A stretch of DNA of 64,000 bases from Anthoceros angustus (taxonomy: Eukaryota; Streptophyta; Anthocerotopsida; Anthocerotales; Anthocerotaceae). Both the position numbers and the translations under genes were made by a program. The stretch spans positions 372,001 to 436,000 of the forward strand of contig VJWM01000068.1 of the NCBI GenBank assembly GCA_010909165.1, given 5' to 3'. Below are positions 11,501 through 24,500 of the stretch, in pieces. Numbering within the stretch: position 1 is the first letter of the stretch; every line of letters starts with the position of its first letter. Below the pieces are notes generated by a model. That model was not told where the DNA came from. It ran no database searches and worked only from the letters and a program-made list of their open reading frames with translations.

Positions 11501-14500
11501 AAAGTCCCTAGAGCTTTCTCTGGAGCTGCAACAAAGATTACAGTCACTGGTTGCTGAAAGATCACAACCAAGAAAAGTTTGGCAGGGCACGAAAGAGACT
11601 GAATCCATAGCAGGGACTGTCGTCAGCAGTGGTTCTAGGGTACAGACTCGTGCAGATTGCCTCGAGAGAGGTGCTGTGCTTAAGAATACTGGAGAGGACA
11701 GTAAAAGCAGAAGCTTGGCAGGGAGGAATGCTGGAGAGAATGAATTGGAAAATATCCAATCACCTGTAGTGACACAAAAGCGCAAACGAGGACGGCCGCC
11801 GAAGGTAAAAACATCAGAAAGTCTTCAGGTGACTAGCTCGGCGAACGTTGGTGCTAAAAGACGAGGTCGACCTCCGAAGAATGGACTCCCTAAGGCTGTG
11901 GAACAGGATATGTACCCAAATTTGGAAAAAAGACGAGGTAGACCGCCGAAACGCAAATTACAGACAGAAACGGGTGAAATGGTACCTGCAAGGAAACGTG
12001 GGAGACCGCCTAAAAGGATTGTGCTGAGTCCACTCAGGGAAGAAGGTGCCTTGGATATCAATAACTGTGCATCAGCTGCAAAGATAGAACGGAGTGCTCA
12101 GCTTGCTCAGATTCCTGAAATTGAAGTTGAAGTAGGTTTGGACAAAACTGACAGTATACAGGATGCTAGCCAGGGAGTTATTTGCAATCCTCCAGAGAAT
12201 CAATCGGTCCTTGATGTTTGCAGGGATGGACAAAGCAGTTATGTAGGTACAACGAAGTCAGAGGAGGGGCAGGGTCTCTTGCAGGCAGAGCTGCCCTTGA
12301 ATGAAGCTCGTTTGCAAGTGGAATCGCTAGGTGATGTAGGTCGTACAGATAAGCAGATGGTTATGCCGTCTGCAATTCCTACACCTGGCACTCGCACAGA
12401 CAACATGCAGGAAGATGCAGTCCATGCAGCATCTCATGAGTTGGCTGGGTTAAGAAATGGTCAACGAAGTGAAGGAGAATGGTCTGTAGATTCAGCTCAG
12501 GAAGCGTGTTCAAAGGCTTTGACTTTAGAGATTGAGAAGCTCGAGCTGCAGATTATGAATACGAGCTTGAGAAGAGATTATCTTGGGCAGGACAATTCAG
12601 GACGTGGCTACTGGGTCATATGTGGGCCAAGAATGAGACCTCAAGTGGCTGTTGAAGAACATTTGGTAATAGGTTGTGTTGGTACAATGGACACCAGTAA
12701 GTTGGATGCTCCTACACCTGTGGATCATCAATGCACTGGGATCAGTCTTGAAAAATGTGAGAGTTCTCAGTGGATTCTGTATGAGACAGAGTCTCAGTTT
12801 GATGCACTGATTAGCAGTCTTCGATACAGCAAGCAAGAAAAGGCCCTGAGAGCTAATCTATCTCAGTGGAAAAAGTCATTGGCTGCAGGACTATCGGGAA
12901 GTGAGTTGCAGGAACACAGGAAGCAGGATCGAGTGGTGCCATCTGCTCGGGTTATGTCCTTCCAGGAGGAGGGAGACAAAGTGTTCACCAAGGGTTTCCC
13001 AGTCCTAAGGGCCACACGAATCCTTGAGAGGAGATTTGGTCCCTTCCGATCGCGCGAAGTCTTTTCTGATAGCAAGAGCAATAAAGGCAAAATGAGGAAA
13101 TCTGATACAAAAAAGGCCAACTTGAGAAGGGCTGATTCAATGTTCCGATGTGCTTGCCTCGAACCTGTGTGGGCAGGCAGGTCACATTGCAAGCTTTGCC
13201 ATGAATCATATGCTAACGAATCTGATTTGTTAACGCATAAATGTCGTGGCCAGCAAATGAGGAATCGGAAGGGATCCAAGAAGGTTGTTAGAACCGTACC
13301 AGTGCAGGCTGGCTACCAGGCTGCAGAGTCAGTTGGTCGGAAAAGGAAGAAAGTGAGCCATATCCCCAGCACAATTTTCTTGAATGAGGTACAGGAGATG
13401 CATCGGTCTAAGAAACTGACTGTGAGGAAGAGGCATTCAGCAGTTTCTGCATCTGGCAATGCTCAAACAGAACTAGGGCAAACTCGACAGCAGATTTATG
13501 GAGACTGGGATTCTTCTGGGTTTGTGGATGAAGGGGCTACAGCTGTTCTTGGTACACGGGAAAGCAGTGATGGAGGTATTCTAGAGATTGGATGTGTTGA
13601 GGATGAATCAGGCATCCGTGATGACGTGCAGGATCAGGCTGTGGGCTTTGGGTATATGGATGTCTCAATCAAATCAGGTAGCACCAAGAGGCTGGGTAAG
13701 AGGAAAGGATTGTCTGCAGCTGGCGAGCAGCCACAAATCACATCAGAAACTCCAAGGCTACCTTCTCGGGAAAAGATTATTCAAGAGATCAAGCAGCTGT
13801 CTGAAAACATACAGCCTGGGGATGTATTATTAGCCGGCAGTCATAAGGATTCGTCAGGTGCAGCAACCCTTGTTGGAGGCGCAGCAACTTCAAGATGGGG
13901 CCCCCATGGTGGAGAAACATTTATTCCATTTGGTACTCCTGATTCTACACGAGATCGAGTTCTCCAGATAGGATTCATAGCAGATAAGGGGCCCATTTTT
14001 GCTCCTGCTCTTCCGTGCTCTCCTGCTTTTGATCCATCCCTTAATTTGATGTTCCAGCCAAGAATGGGAGATGTCTGTACTGGACTTCCTCCATATACCA
14101 GCGATCATGAACTTGGACGCGTGCAGCCTCCGACTTCTGATATGGGAACCTGTTGCGAGAGTCCAAAAACTGATAAAACACCTGACTATTCATCCTTTAT
14201 GCCCAATGGCGGCCCTGAAGATATGATTTTCTACACAGAAGCAGGAGATGGGGGGGTTGATATCTTTGCACTGGAGGTTAATCCTCATACCAGGTGGGCT
14301 GTAGATAATTTTGGAAATATTGCTACCCACGACGGACTGGTATCGGGCCTGTTGACACTAGAGCAGCCCATGAACGACGCTGTTGCTATGGTGGACACAA
14401 CAGATGGTTCCACACAATGGGATCAAGCAAGCAATAGTCATACGCCAGCAGGGCACCCAGAGCCCCAAGCTGGATTTTGTGAACCGGTTTCTGTACATCC

Positions 14501-15527
14501 AAGCAGGTGCCAGGATCTCAATGCTGGAGAGAAAAACACTGCCAAAAATTTATGTGATGTGTATATACCAGTCTCAAGTTCTTTGTTGGAGGAGTCAATT
14601 TGCAAACAGGATACGGAATCTGAACCTGAGATCCAATGCAGTCTGGGAGCAGATCTTACAGGAGGTGGTCAATGTCCATCTTCCTTGCTGCCCCCCAAGG
14701 AAATCACTGGTGATGAGACTTCCTTCGAGGCGCAGGAAAACAAATTGGGTGATATTTCTGATAGTGGACCGAAGGTGCAAACTGACCTGAGAACTGTTGA
14801 AAGGCAGCCTGTTCATGTACAAGACATGAGCTCAATTCCTGTACAGTCCAGTGATGATAAGCCTGAGACCGTTGATGGATCTACAACAGCTATCCTGACA
14901 CCAGCAGCTGGTGTGAAGGAATCTGTGCTGGAGGCATATCAGCAAGATATCCCTTCAAAAGCAACAGGGTCTTCGGTAACCAAAACTGCAGGAGTCGCTC
15001 AGGAACCTGGAAAGAAATTAAGTATACCAGAATGTTCTATGAAGCCGTTAGATGGCACACGAGCTGTGCTGCTGAAATGGCTGAAGATGAGTATCCTTGA
15101 TGTGGAAGCAGTCTTAACCCCTGGCATGCTGGAAGCTGGGAAGGGTGAGGACAGTAGACGGCGGGCATGGCGGGCATTGGTGAAGTCAGCGGAGTCCTTG
15201 TTTGAGGTATTGCCCCGGTGCTTTCTTCAAGTACAGCATTTCTTACAGGCTGGCGGCAAGGGCGTTCTGACTTAGTTTTTGTTCTTGGTGTAGGTGACTC
15301 AAGCCCTTTTTGTCCTGGAACTGATGATAAAGACTGACTACCTGCGATCATCCTGGAGACACTGGTATTCCCTATCAGCAGCTGTGAAGGTATCGAACAT
15401 CACTTCTGTTGCACTGCGCTTATTTGCGCTTGATTCAGCCACAAGCTACGAGGTTGGGCCAGTCCAGCCGAAGAAGAGAGGAAGGAAGAGAAAGGTCCGG
15501 CCAGAAGACACTGATGCTGATGATTAA
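5557..15527 (+). CDS. MBD9: MBD9-like chromatin protein (PHD, three MBD-like repeats, DDT, PHD, AT-hooks)
   Basis: Reconstructed CDS: 5557-6176, 6341-7574, 7662-7890, 8025-8755, 8943-9557, 9647-9976, 10122-10448, 10569-10667, 10803-11333, 11433-15206, 15294-15527; GT-AG junctions keep frame to TAA, about 2907 aa (Arabidopsis MBD9 is about 2.2 kb codons). Visible: N-terminal PHD (about 125-175); three MBD-like repeats at about 290-354, 469-525 and 549-605 (DGW...SP...FRS...EVAR); a DDT-like segment across exons 4-5 (WEFLCRF); SKEVFKGNA...GPTK region; central PHD (1472-1516); four RGRPPK AT-hooks (about 1689-1766); a WSD-like segment (LGQDNSGRGYW); a CxC...CxxC...H zinc site (CLEPVWAGRSHCKLC); a basic end. 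MBD9 is known as an accessory subunit of plant ISWI remodelling complexes linked to H2A.Z deposition. The start at 5557 begins the conserved leader and has no better rival. The end of exon 1 is uncertain: copy 1 suggests a longer exon with a GC donor, while copy 2 is an odd G-rich tract (6170-6240). Confidence 0.85.
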
Positions 15528-16630
15528 CTGCGACGTGGCTTAATTCATTGAAGTTTTGGGGTGTCATCCTTGTTGGACCATCTGCCGAGGCCTCGGAGAT
15601 CTATGCTTGCAGAAGGATCGCTCACTGATCGGACGCCCCTATTTTTTCTCAACTGTACAAAACCATTTTGATATCCGGTGTGCTAGCAATGCTACGGCAT
15701 TGGGACCACCGGGAGGCCGCATCCCCCACTTGGTAGAGGAAGGTTTCTTGCCCTAGCTCTGGCAAGCTGTACCAAAGACTCTTCTGGCAGTTTTGTAACC
15801 TACCCTGGGACTACCACCTGTGGGAATGCCGCTCGGCTTCAAGCATTGCTCTATCTTGCTGTCCAGCCGTTGTGGCTGACACGCAGCATGTCCTTGATGT
15901 AACGCTGCCTCCAAAGGGGTGGCCGTCGTATTGAAGGGCTTCCTTCCGTTGGTCATTAGGTGGCGACGAAATTGATTCCGTGACGTCTCTGCCCCTGCAG
16001 GACACCTGTGCCTCCGGCAAAGGGTGTGGATTCGCTCTCACTGGCGTACCTCATCGGCTACGACCTAATACCGCACATAGTGGGCCATGCCTGATGACAA
16101 GACACATTCCATGACAGGGTTGCAAAGTCCTCCGGCAGGCTGACCGCTTCATTATACACTGCACGCGGACGGATTTCATGCCACCGCTACCAAGGATATC
16201 ATATCTTTGAGTTCATGACTTAGTTTACTTCAAGTTCGGTGAAAAATAAATTAAATAATAATTAATTAAATAATATTATATTTTATATCCATCTAGTATA
16301 AGGTTCACTATCAAATGGAGATAAGAACAGAAAAGGGGAGCATCTCGCTGAAGTCCACCAAGGATAGCATTTCATTGTTGGACTTACCTAGGTAACATGT
16401 ACAATGGTGCATTTAGTATTTGTATCAAGATATTTTTTAAATATAGTGAATAAATCGGATATTTATATTCCACTTAATTTAGAGGAACTCGAAGCGTTTT
16501 GTAGCCGCGGAAATAAGCGACGAAGGCCTCTGATAACAATTTTGCAACCATGTAATTAACTAACCAAGAGGCCCCGAAGAACCTTATTATAACAGCTCAT
16601 TGCGGGTAGAGATCATATATGAGGCATGCC
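15528..16630. other. MBD9-like 3' flank
   Basis: Moderate-GC sequence to about 16200, then AT-rich DNA with AATAAA-like words near 16235 that could end the MBD9-like transcript. Short open frames on both strands show no known domain. Confidence 0.35.
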
Positions 16631-16639
16631 CTAAGGGCC

Positions 16640-17410
16640 TTACAACATTAGCCCTTTTTGCAGCCAAGACAGCAGAAATTATATATCCAAGCGACCCCAA
16701 AGGACTTCAACAACAGAGATCTTAAATCAAGCGACCTCTCAGGGCTTCACAACAAGCAGGTCACCAAGGGCCATGAGTAATCGGGGATGAGCAGTACCCC
16801 CTCCTGGGTAGTGATGGGTTAGGAGGGTCACTTAATCATGGAGTTCCAATGAACTCCTAGCGACTATGTCACACCCAAGGGAGGATTACGAGGGTAGCCC
16901 TCTTTGCACCTCATCTAACTTGTACATATCTAAAAAAGTAGGAAGTTTACCGACGAAGTCGTTCTCATAAATATGTGTCCCTATGGCCTATGACAATTGG
17001 ATATACATGAGAGCATTTTGTTTTTTGGGTAGTAAAGTATTTTCATTTCACTTAATCTAGGTGACACCGAAGGATTTCAAAACAACGGAGATAACCGACC
17101 ATGAGGCTCAGAGCAATCATAATCAGCTTGCTATAGGTGTATCATATATGCAAGGACCTTATAACAACAACCCCAAAAATTTTGTTGTGTAGGCGAGTTA
17201 GTAGAGATCATATATCTATAAGCAACCTCGAAGAGGTTCGACAATAAATGTTATATCCGCCAACCCCTAAGGACTTCACAACAACTAAGCCACCAAGGGC
17301 CCAGAGCAATGGTGGGTGGGTGATAGCCTATCCTATTATTGAGCCGACTAGAATTTCGCTTAACCACAGAGTTCCCATGAACTTTTGGCTACTGTGTCAC
17401 TTCTCAAGGA
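16640..17410. repeat. Diverged direct repeat, about 530-bp spacing
   Basis: The words AGGGCTTCACAACAAGCA, GAGTTCCAATGAACT and ACTATGTCACAC at 16745-16872 reappear in diverged form at 17270-17402. Related phrases with RAGGRCTTCA or RAGGRYTTCA recur around 16690 and 17070. It looks like an old unclassified repeat; no coding potential. Confidence 0.45.
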
Positions 17411-17911
17411 ATTGCATTTTGTTTTTTGGAACAAAATGCAGTTCTAGTTCCTAGTTCAGGAACTAAACCATTGCATTAGTTCAAGGAATCAATATGTATG
17501 TTTACATAGCTTGGGTTTGTAAAACATATACATATAGACCAGCAAAAAATCTACAAGCCCAAAGTAAAATAGGATTCTTACCACACTACAAGCAGCCGAG
17601 TTGTCCATGCCCAAAGTTTTTGCTCAACAATAGCATTGAAAGTGAAAAGAAAATAGCCCTACACTTTATCTAAAGCAACATGACATTCTCTCTTCTCACC
17701 CTTGACATTCTCTCTTCTCTCTACTCTCTTCTCACCTGAGTAGGTTCAAACTCTGTTGACGTAGAACTAAGTAGGATTTAGGATTTGGCAACTTGGAAAT
17801 TTTCATATGCAAGAGAAAATTGTAAAGTTTTGGTTTTTGTTGTTTGAGTTTAGGGGTGGTGGTTTCCATTGTGTGCTGTACATGTTACATGACCGCATTT
17901 GCAATTTATAA
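17411..17911. repeat. AT-rich DNA with short dispersed repeats
   Basis: GACCAGCAAAAAATCTACAAG at about 17540-17560 recurs at about 18048 (AGACCAGCAAAAAAATATAC). The stretch 17737-17910 (GTAGGTTCAAACTCTGTTGACG... GTACATGTTACATGACCGCA) is a diverged copy of 20133-20262, which carries a GGTTCAAACCC word like a tRNA B box. A SINE origin is possible but unproven. Confidence 0.4.
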
Positions 17912-17912
17912 A

Positions 17913-18005
<93 letters not shown>
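17912..18005. repeat. (CT)n(TA)n(GA)n compound microsatellite, self-complementary
   Basis: About 24 bases of CT, then roughly 44 of TA, then about 28 of GA form one near-perfect palindrome that could extrude as a long hairpin. No gene. Confidence 0.9.
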
Positions 18006-18347
18006 TAGCAGATTTTTTGTTGATATATTTATTTATTTATATTTATAGACCAGCAAAAAAATATACAAGCCCAAAGTAAAATATGTTCCCCTTCTTTTAG
18101 TTTTTGTATCCTAAGTCTTTCTTCCGCCTCTTTTCTACTTATGTTTCTTTGTGTCATCTTCACTTACTTCCCCCTACACTAACACAGTTTTCTTGATGCA
18201 TTAACTGCAAAAGGTTGCAAACCTCACATGTCCAGTATACTTCATAACAAGGGAAGTTATTGCTTACATAGTCTTAGAAAACTTATGTATTTGCCTATGA
18301 GATTGAGGCTCATGCAAGTTTCTCTCTTCTCTCCCTTGATATTACTC

Positions 18348-18469
18348 TGTGTCTCTTATATTAGTTTAAGATAACATACTTATATTAAAAGAAGGGGAGC
18401 ATATTGTATGTGTCTCTTATATTAGTTTAAGATAACATACTTATATTAAAAGAAGGGGAGCATATTTTA
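18348..18469. repeat. 61-bp perfect tandem duplication
   Basis: Units begin at 18348 and 18409 with TGTGTCTCTTATATTAG and end GGGGAGCATATT plus a few bases. The near absence of differences indicates a recent event. Confidence 0.85.
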
Positions 18470-19074
18470 TTTTCACAGCTTACTTCAGACAGCGAGTCTC
18501 CATTGCCCTTCAAAGGGCCCTCTCGACAACAATCCTTCACAAGGCGGCAACGGTAGGTGACACTTCTTCTTCTTCCTCCATCATTTGCAGGCCATTTGTT
18601 CTTCCTGCAAATGATGTTCTAGGAACAGTTGGTAATTTTAGGTAAGAAATTTAGTTGCTCTTTTTCACCTCGACCCTCGAGGTCCGCCTTCATTGTCCCG
18701 TGCTGGATGGGTTTTTTACCATCGTTTTTTCCCTCAATAAAACACAAATATTGCTAAAGAAGGAGAGCATATTTTACTTTGCTTATATTAAACTATTATC
18801 AAGAGATTTTATTTTACGATATAATTCCCTACTTAGTCTAATGAACATCCGTGACTTTCCTATTTTCTCTACTAATGAGGTTAATATAATCGGTTTAAAA
18901 TCTTTTATGACTATTTATCTAATCCGATCAAAGTATTGCATTTAGAACTTTGAATTAGGTATAGTATTCAAGTGTTTTGATCAGAAAGTATTTCATCTAT
19001 CTTAAAAATATTTTACAAACTTTGGCTAAATAAATTACTCTTGAATGGTTAAGTGAACTAGTCAATATGGCTGA
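18470..19074. other. Intergenic with a 12-bp hairpin
   Basis: CATCATTTGCAG (18579-18590) and its reverse complement (18605-18616) form a 12-bp stem with a 14-nt loop. The AT-rich open frame at 18655-18945 has no family resemblance and is not called. Confidence 0.4.
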
Positions 19075-20085
19075 GTGGTCCGGAAGCAGCTTTTTAACAC
19101 ACTGGTCATACCCTCCACTATTTATGGTGCTGAGGTTTGGGGCTTGGGTCTTTCCTCTTCCTCTTGGGCTAAGGTGGAAAAAGTACAAACCTCCTTTCTC
19201 TGTGCTAACATTACTTGTAAGCATTCGACCCCCTTAACTATCCCCCTTTCTGAATTTGCTACCTTCCCCCTTGAACTTGATGGCCTCTTTCGCCTCTCTT
19301 GTTTCCTCTACCGCCTCCTCCTCCTTGACATTGTTAACCCTTCCCCCTTTTACCACCTCCTCGCCTACAAGTCTTCCCGCTCCCTTTGGTTCAATCAATA
19401 CTGATTCCCAAGCTTCTTTTTCTTGGCTCTCCCAACCAGCTACTTGGCTTAAACGGCTTGACTTTGCTCCCCTTAGGCTCCCTGCTTGGCCAACTCCCCA
19501 TTCGCCCCTCCCACTTTCTGATCTCCCTCTCGACCACCTTATCCAGTGGGACCTTAAATTAAGATACCTCTCCTTGGTTCCCCTCACTTTGCCTACACCC
19601 TCGTAACGCCCAAACTCCATTTATAGGAGGAGTTCCGGGTGGTGAATTCTGTTGCCTCGCCCCTACCACGCGTTACCTCAGTTCCTCTCTCTCCTTCAAG
19701 CTCCGCACTCTCATCGATCAATTTCGTGTTAGCTCCCACCACCTTCGAATCGAGACCGACCGTTGGCTTAAGCCCACACCTCCCCAAGCTGCTCGTATTT
19801 GCAAGCTCTGCTTCCTTGACCCTGAATGTGAATCGCACTTCCTTTTCTATTGCCCTATCTATGCTCCTATTCGGGCTCGCTACACTCTTCTTTTTGAGTG
19901 TGCTGTTTTTCCCTACACAGATTCTTCCCGTTTCATATTCCGAAGCTCAGTAGCCTATGTCTCTCTGAACTTCTCTCTAGTTCAAAGATATTCGTATATC
20001 TACGCTGTGTTTCACCTCTTTTTATACTACACTAATTCTGTCCATGATAATCCCTCTATCCTTGGTGGACATCAATAAAGTTGTT
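19075..20085 (+). mobile_element. Relic of a LINE (non-LTR retrotransposon), 3' end of ORF2
   Basis: The frame from 19075 reads LVIPSTIYGAEVWG, the motif that closes the reverse transcriptase region of plant LINEs, followed by KVEKVQTSFL and ELDGLFRLSCFLYR. After frameshifts, about 19750-19860 encodes ETDRW...ICKLC...ESHFLFYCP, the CCHC-like element at the end of many LINE ORF2 proteins. Stops and frame changes near 19405 and 19605 show it is dead. The 5' portion with the catalytic core is absent. Confidence 0.7.
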
Positions 20086-20673
20086 GTTGGTCAAGGCTGT
20101 CATACAGACTTGAAATATATTGGGTTCGCCAGTGCAGGTTCAAACCCTGCTGTTGACGCTGTTCCTAGTAGTCACTGCAGGTTTGGGTTCCGTTATGCGA
20201 GTTTTGGTATCGAGGTTTCCGTTGGTGCCGTACATGTGACATAACCGCATTTGCAGTGAATACCACGTTTCCGCCACACTGGTGGCGGAACGTTCGCAGA
20301 AGAGAGGGTTCGAGGGTTCCGAAAAGTGGTCCGACGACTCCAACGCCACCATCGCGCCAGCCGCAGCGCATGTGACGGGAACATGAAGCAGAGAATCACG
20401 GACACATCACGCTGCTGATTTCCACCGCGCCGCGTCGCGTTCCAGGCTCCAGGCTTCGCTGGACTGCCGCTGCCTCCTTCCACATTTGTATGTACATATA
20501 TAAATAAATGGATATACATATGTACGTACATATGTTGTTCCCTGTACATGTGCAGACGTACATCATCATCCGCCTAGTGGAACTGGTGACGTACAATACA
20601 GCCCGCCCGCGTCGCACGTGAGTGCCCCGCCAATAATATCGAAACTGAAGTTCACCGCTCTCTATTCTTGCCG
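20086..20673. repeat. Dispersed repeat copy and intergenic DNA
   Basis: Positions 20133-20262 are the better preserved copy of the element also found at 17737-17910 (shared ...CATGTGACATAACCGCA end). From 20270 to 20670 only unique-looking DNA with TACATA-type simple sequence near 20490-20550. Confidence 0.35.
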
Positions 20674-20746
20674 TCGGCACTAGGCCAGTCGGTACTCCAC
20701 ACGCGGTGGCAAGCCAGTGGCCGGGGTTCGATTCCGGCTTGCTGTT
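20674..20746 (+). other. tRNA-like relic (matching A and B boxes)
   Basis: TAGGCCAGTCGG (20681-20692) matches the Pol III A box at 11 of 12 positions and GGTTCGATTCC (20725-20735) matches the B box exactly. They are 32 nt apart, the spacing in a class I tRNA. The ends at 20674-20680 and 20739-20745 could pair at five of seven positions. D and T stems do not pair well, so this is not a functional tRNA gene; a tRNA-derived SINE head or pseudo-tRNA is more likely. Confidence 0.35.
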
Positions 20747-20927
20747 CCACACCTCGGGCCTCGCGAAACCAAGAATGCTGACCGAGGTCCGTACCCGGGC
20801 CCCTGGCCCCTGCCTCTCCCCTCACCTCGCTGCACGCCCCTGCCTTCTTTAGGAAGCCCGGGGGCCCTCTCGGAAAGGAGGGCGCCGCGCCGCGCCGTAC
20901 TATGGGATTCATGGGCCTGTTGTAGCG

Positions 20928-20935
20928 TATAAAAG
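20928..20935 (+). promoter_or_regulatory. TATA box of the TTM-like gene
   Basis: TATAAAAG lies in GC-rich DNA about 620 bp upstream of the ATG at 21557. It is the only strong TATA match on this strand in the region. It implies a long 5' leader with several upstream ATGs (for example near 21168, 21360 and 21408) or an unrecognised leader intron. Confidence 0.5.
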
Positions 20936-21556
20936 GCCCTTTGCCTCCTGCGTTGTCGGTCGTGTCGGGACTCGGGTCCTTGCTGGCTGGAGGAGGGAGA
21001 GGCCAGGGGAGGGATTTGGCTGTTTGCGGAAGAAGACGATTTCCCGGCTCTCCCCTCGGGTCGAGTGCGGCGCAGGCAAGGCGGGAACAGACCGAATTGC
21101 CTGTCGCTTGCTAGCACTAGCTAGCAAGCGAGCTTGGCGAATTGGTGCGCTCCTCGGTGCCGCCGTGATGTGGTGTGCGCTTGCGGAGCACGTCGTGAGG
21201 GCGTGGGAGGCGGATCGCGGGGCCTGGGGCCGAGGGTCCTCGCAGGGGAGGATCGCGGCCGCCTGCTGCACCGGGGCCGGGAGGGCCTTGTGACGCCGGG
21301 GGAGGGGGCAGGGGAATTGGCCTTGGCTCGGAGGCCTGGGACCTGCCAGGTGATTTTGCATGCAGTGGCAGCCGGGAGGAGTGGGACTGCGGACGGGAGA
21401 ATCTCATGCCTGCTTGCGCTTCCGCCAGCCTTCAAATTATATGGAACTGCGCGCCGGGCGCTAGGCAGCGGGAGTGGGAGTGGGATCGGGATCGGGATCT
21501 TCCTTCCGGCTGCCGGTTTTTGACGCCGCATTCCGTGTCCGTTGCTCCCGCTTGAT

Positions 21557-24500
21557 ATGGCTCAGCAGGACGGCATGGGGAGGGCGGAATCTCGCTCCGG
21601 GAAATTCGCGAAGCGCTCGGGGCTACTCAAGCACCAACTCCGGCTGGTGAAGAGGCCCGATTGTGACCGCTACGAAATTGCGCCCATAGAGGATACCCTG
21701 TCCTTTGAGAAGGGATTCTTCCTCTTCATACGAGCTGTGCAGCTGCTGACGCAGGAGACGGATGGAGTGGTGGTGGTGGGGCTGGCAGGTCCCTCGGGAG
21801 CCGGGAAGACCGTCTTCACCGAGAAAGTGAGCGCGTTCATGCCAGGCATTGCCATGATTTCTATGGACAATTACAACGACGCTAGTCGTGTCATCGACGG
21901 CAATTATGACGGTTGGTTGCTGGATTCACGTGCTTTCTTCCTTTCGTTATCGCTGTTGTGCCACTCTGCGATCCTGGGGCCGCAGTCTTGTGCAGTTTCT
22001 AGGGTTCTGTGAGGGAGTTTAGATTTGTAGTGTATATCTGTGTGACGAATGTTGGTGTCTGGTGCGGCCAGAGTGCTTTGGAGATTTTGGCTTCAGTGCT
22101 GTCTTCGGTGCTGCTTTTAGTATCTTGAGGTTCAGTCGTAATCCTTTTGACAGTAGGACTAAGCGCAGTAGGACGGGACTTTCTATCTCATGTTTGCTGG
22201 GGAATGGGTTCTGGTATTCAGATCCGCGCCTCACAGATTATGACACTCTTCTGGATAATCTGGAGAATCTCAAGGAGGGCAGGTCCGTGGAGGTGCCTAT
22301 ATACGACTTCAAGCAGAGTCGACGCGTTGGATACAGGTTCGGCCACTTTGAAGACGGCTCATCGTGTTAGCATGGTGGTCTGATACCTGGCATGTTTTGT
22401 GTTGCCATTCATGCTCTCTTGTCTTGAAAGGAGAGGATGATGTGTGGTGCATTAACAGCAGTCTCTCTTGCAGCCACTTGGATGTGCCATCGTCTCGCAT
22501 TGTAATTGTGGAGGGTATTTATGCGCTTAGTGAAAAGCTCCGTCCACTCCTAGATCTACGTGTCTCGGTCACTGGAGGGGTGCACTTTGATCTTGTCAAG
22601 AGGGTACTACGTGACATCAATCGATCTGGGCAAGCTCCTGAGGATATTATTCATCAGATATCAGAAACTGTGCGTTTTCTGCTAGAGACTTGAGCCTCAT
22701 TGTTACTAGCCACTTTGTTGGTGCAATCTGTGCTGTGGGTAGACTTGACTTCTGTCGTGCTGGAGTGGACGGGAATACTAACTGGTGTGTGCTGTATTCT
22801 CTCTGGCAGGTGTATCCCATGTACAAAGCATTCATTGAGCCAGATTTAGAGACTGCACACATAAAAATTGTCAATAAGTTCAATCCGTTTTCTGGATTCC
22901 AGAGTGCTACTTATATTCTCAAGGTGACCTTCGTGTTATGTTCATGCTGTGCACAGCTGGTGCAGTGTTGTCAGTCAAGTGAAAACTTCTAATCAGGAGT
23001 TGCTGCTGCATCATGTCGTCCTGATACTTCATTCCTGCTTGCTGATGTGCAGTCCTCAAGATGTGTGTCTGAAGAGCAGATTAAAGAGGTCTTGGGTCCT
23101 GATCACACGGAGACCACTGAGGCAACCTATGACATTTACTTGCTGCCACCTGGTGAAGATCCAGAGACCTGTCAGTCTTATTTGAGAATGCGCAATCGGG
23201 AAGGGAAGTACAGCCTGATGTTTGAGGTAAACACACAAATCACCTTTTCTGCATTTGAATCTGCATTGAATGTTGTAAGTGAGGATCTAATTGTTTTGTG
23301 TTGACCAGGAATGGGTTACTGATAATGCATTTATTATTTCCCCTCGGATAACTTTTGAGGTCAGTGTACGCCTCCTTGGGGGCTTGATGGCACTGGGATA
23401 CTCAATGGCAACTATCCTCAAGCGCAACAGTCACCTATTTTCAGATGAGAGGGTTAGTGTGAAGATTGACCAGCTGGAGCAGTTGCAACGCAAGTACATA
23501 CAGGTGTGTTTATCTGTCAAGGCATGCACGCTCTCCTTCTTGGGAGCGATGCTATTGTTGGTGGTGAGCCTTAATTCTCTGTTGTGCAGGTGCAAGGCAA
23601 GGACAGAGCAGTTGTTGCTGAAGTTGCGAAAAAACTAGGTCTCGATGGCACCTATATTCCTCGATCATACATTGAGCAGATCCAGTTGGAAAAGCTGACT
23701 AAAGAAATCACGGTAAATACAATCTGTAAATTTTTGTCTGGTCTCGAGGTCAGCCTGTATATGGTGCTTTCTTGCTGGTCCTCCTGCATGCTTATCATGG
23801 CTCAATAGCGTCACCAGTGCCTCGTCATAGAAGTGGGTTAGTCTGGTTTCGAGGTAAAGTCTTGCTGTTGACCACCTCAAGCATACCTGTCAACTTGTTC
23901 TCGTGGACAGGCCCTGCCGGAGGACTTGAAAACCAAACTAAGCATGCCCGATAACCTCGTATCCAGCCCACTTCCGTCATTTTCTTGGCTCTCAGAGACA
24001 AAGCCTGGAATAAGAAGCTTGTATAGCAAAAGGTATTCCTATCCCCTTGACTTTTGACAGTGAGCTGCTGCATAGTTCTGTAGCGCTCCAGATGCTCACT
24101 TGGTTGCACTTCCCTGTTCCAGCTGGTCCCGGAACGAGAGCAAGAGCGACAGGTATTCCCCGTTCCTTTGATTGGAACCACTGGACTCATTGTTACCTGA
24201 CTGGCACTCTGCATATGTTGGTCAATTGTGACCTGATTAATTAGCACACTGCATATGTTAAACAGTGATGCACCTGAAGATCGAAGGATGCAAAGGAAGG
24301 GAGTGAAGCCTACTCCTTTATGGACAGAATCTAAACGATTCGATGATCGAGCCTTTCCTGATTCTCCTGCGCCAGCCTTAGGTGATCAGGTACCGACTGA
24401 TTCCGCATGATCACCCTCAGCCCTGTATAGATGACTTGGGAAAGAACTGGAGGGATGGCAGGTTTTGTTCTGATTGGTGTGGTGTTTTAGGGGTACCTGC

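Noticed and set aside
11471..13279. Antisense frames of 60-140 codons within the MBD9-like exon 10
   Set aside because: They are shadows of a strongly supported coding exon.
17912..18005. Possible CRISPR-like or telomeric array
   Set aside because: It is a simple dinucleotide palindrome with no repeat-spacer structure or telomere unit.
18655..18945. Open frame of 96 codons in AT-rich DNA
   Set aside because: Composition is that of random AT-rich sequence (Phe, Leu, Ile, Ser) and no homology is recognised.
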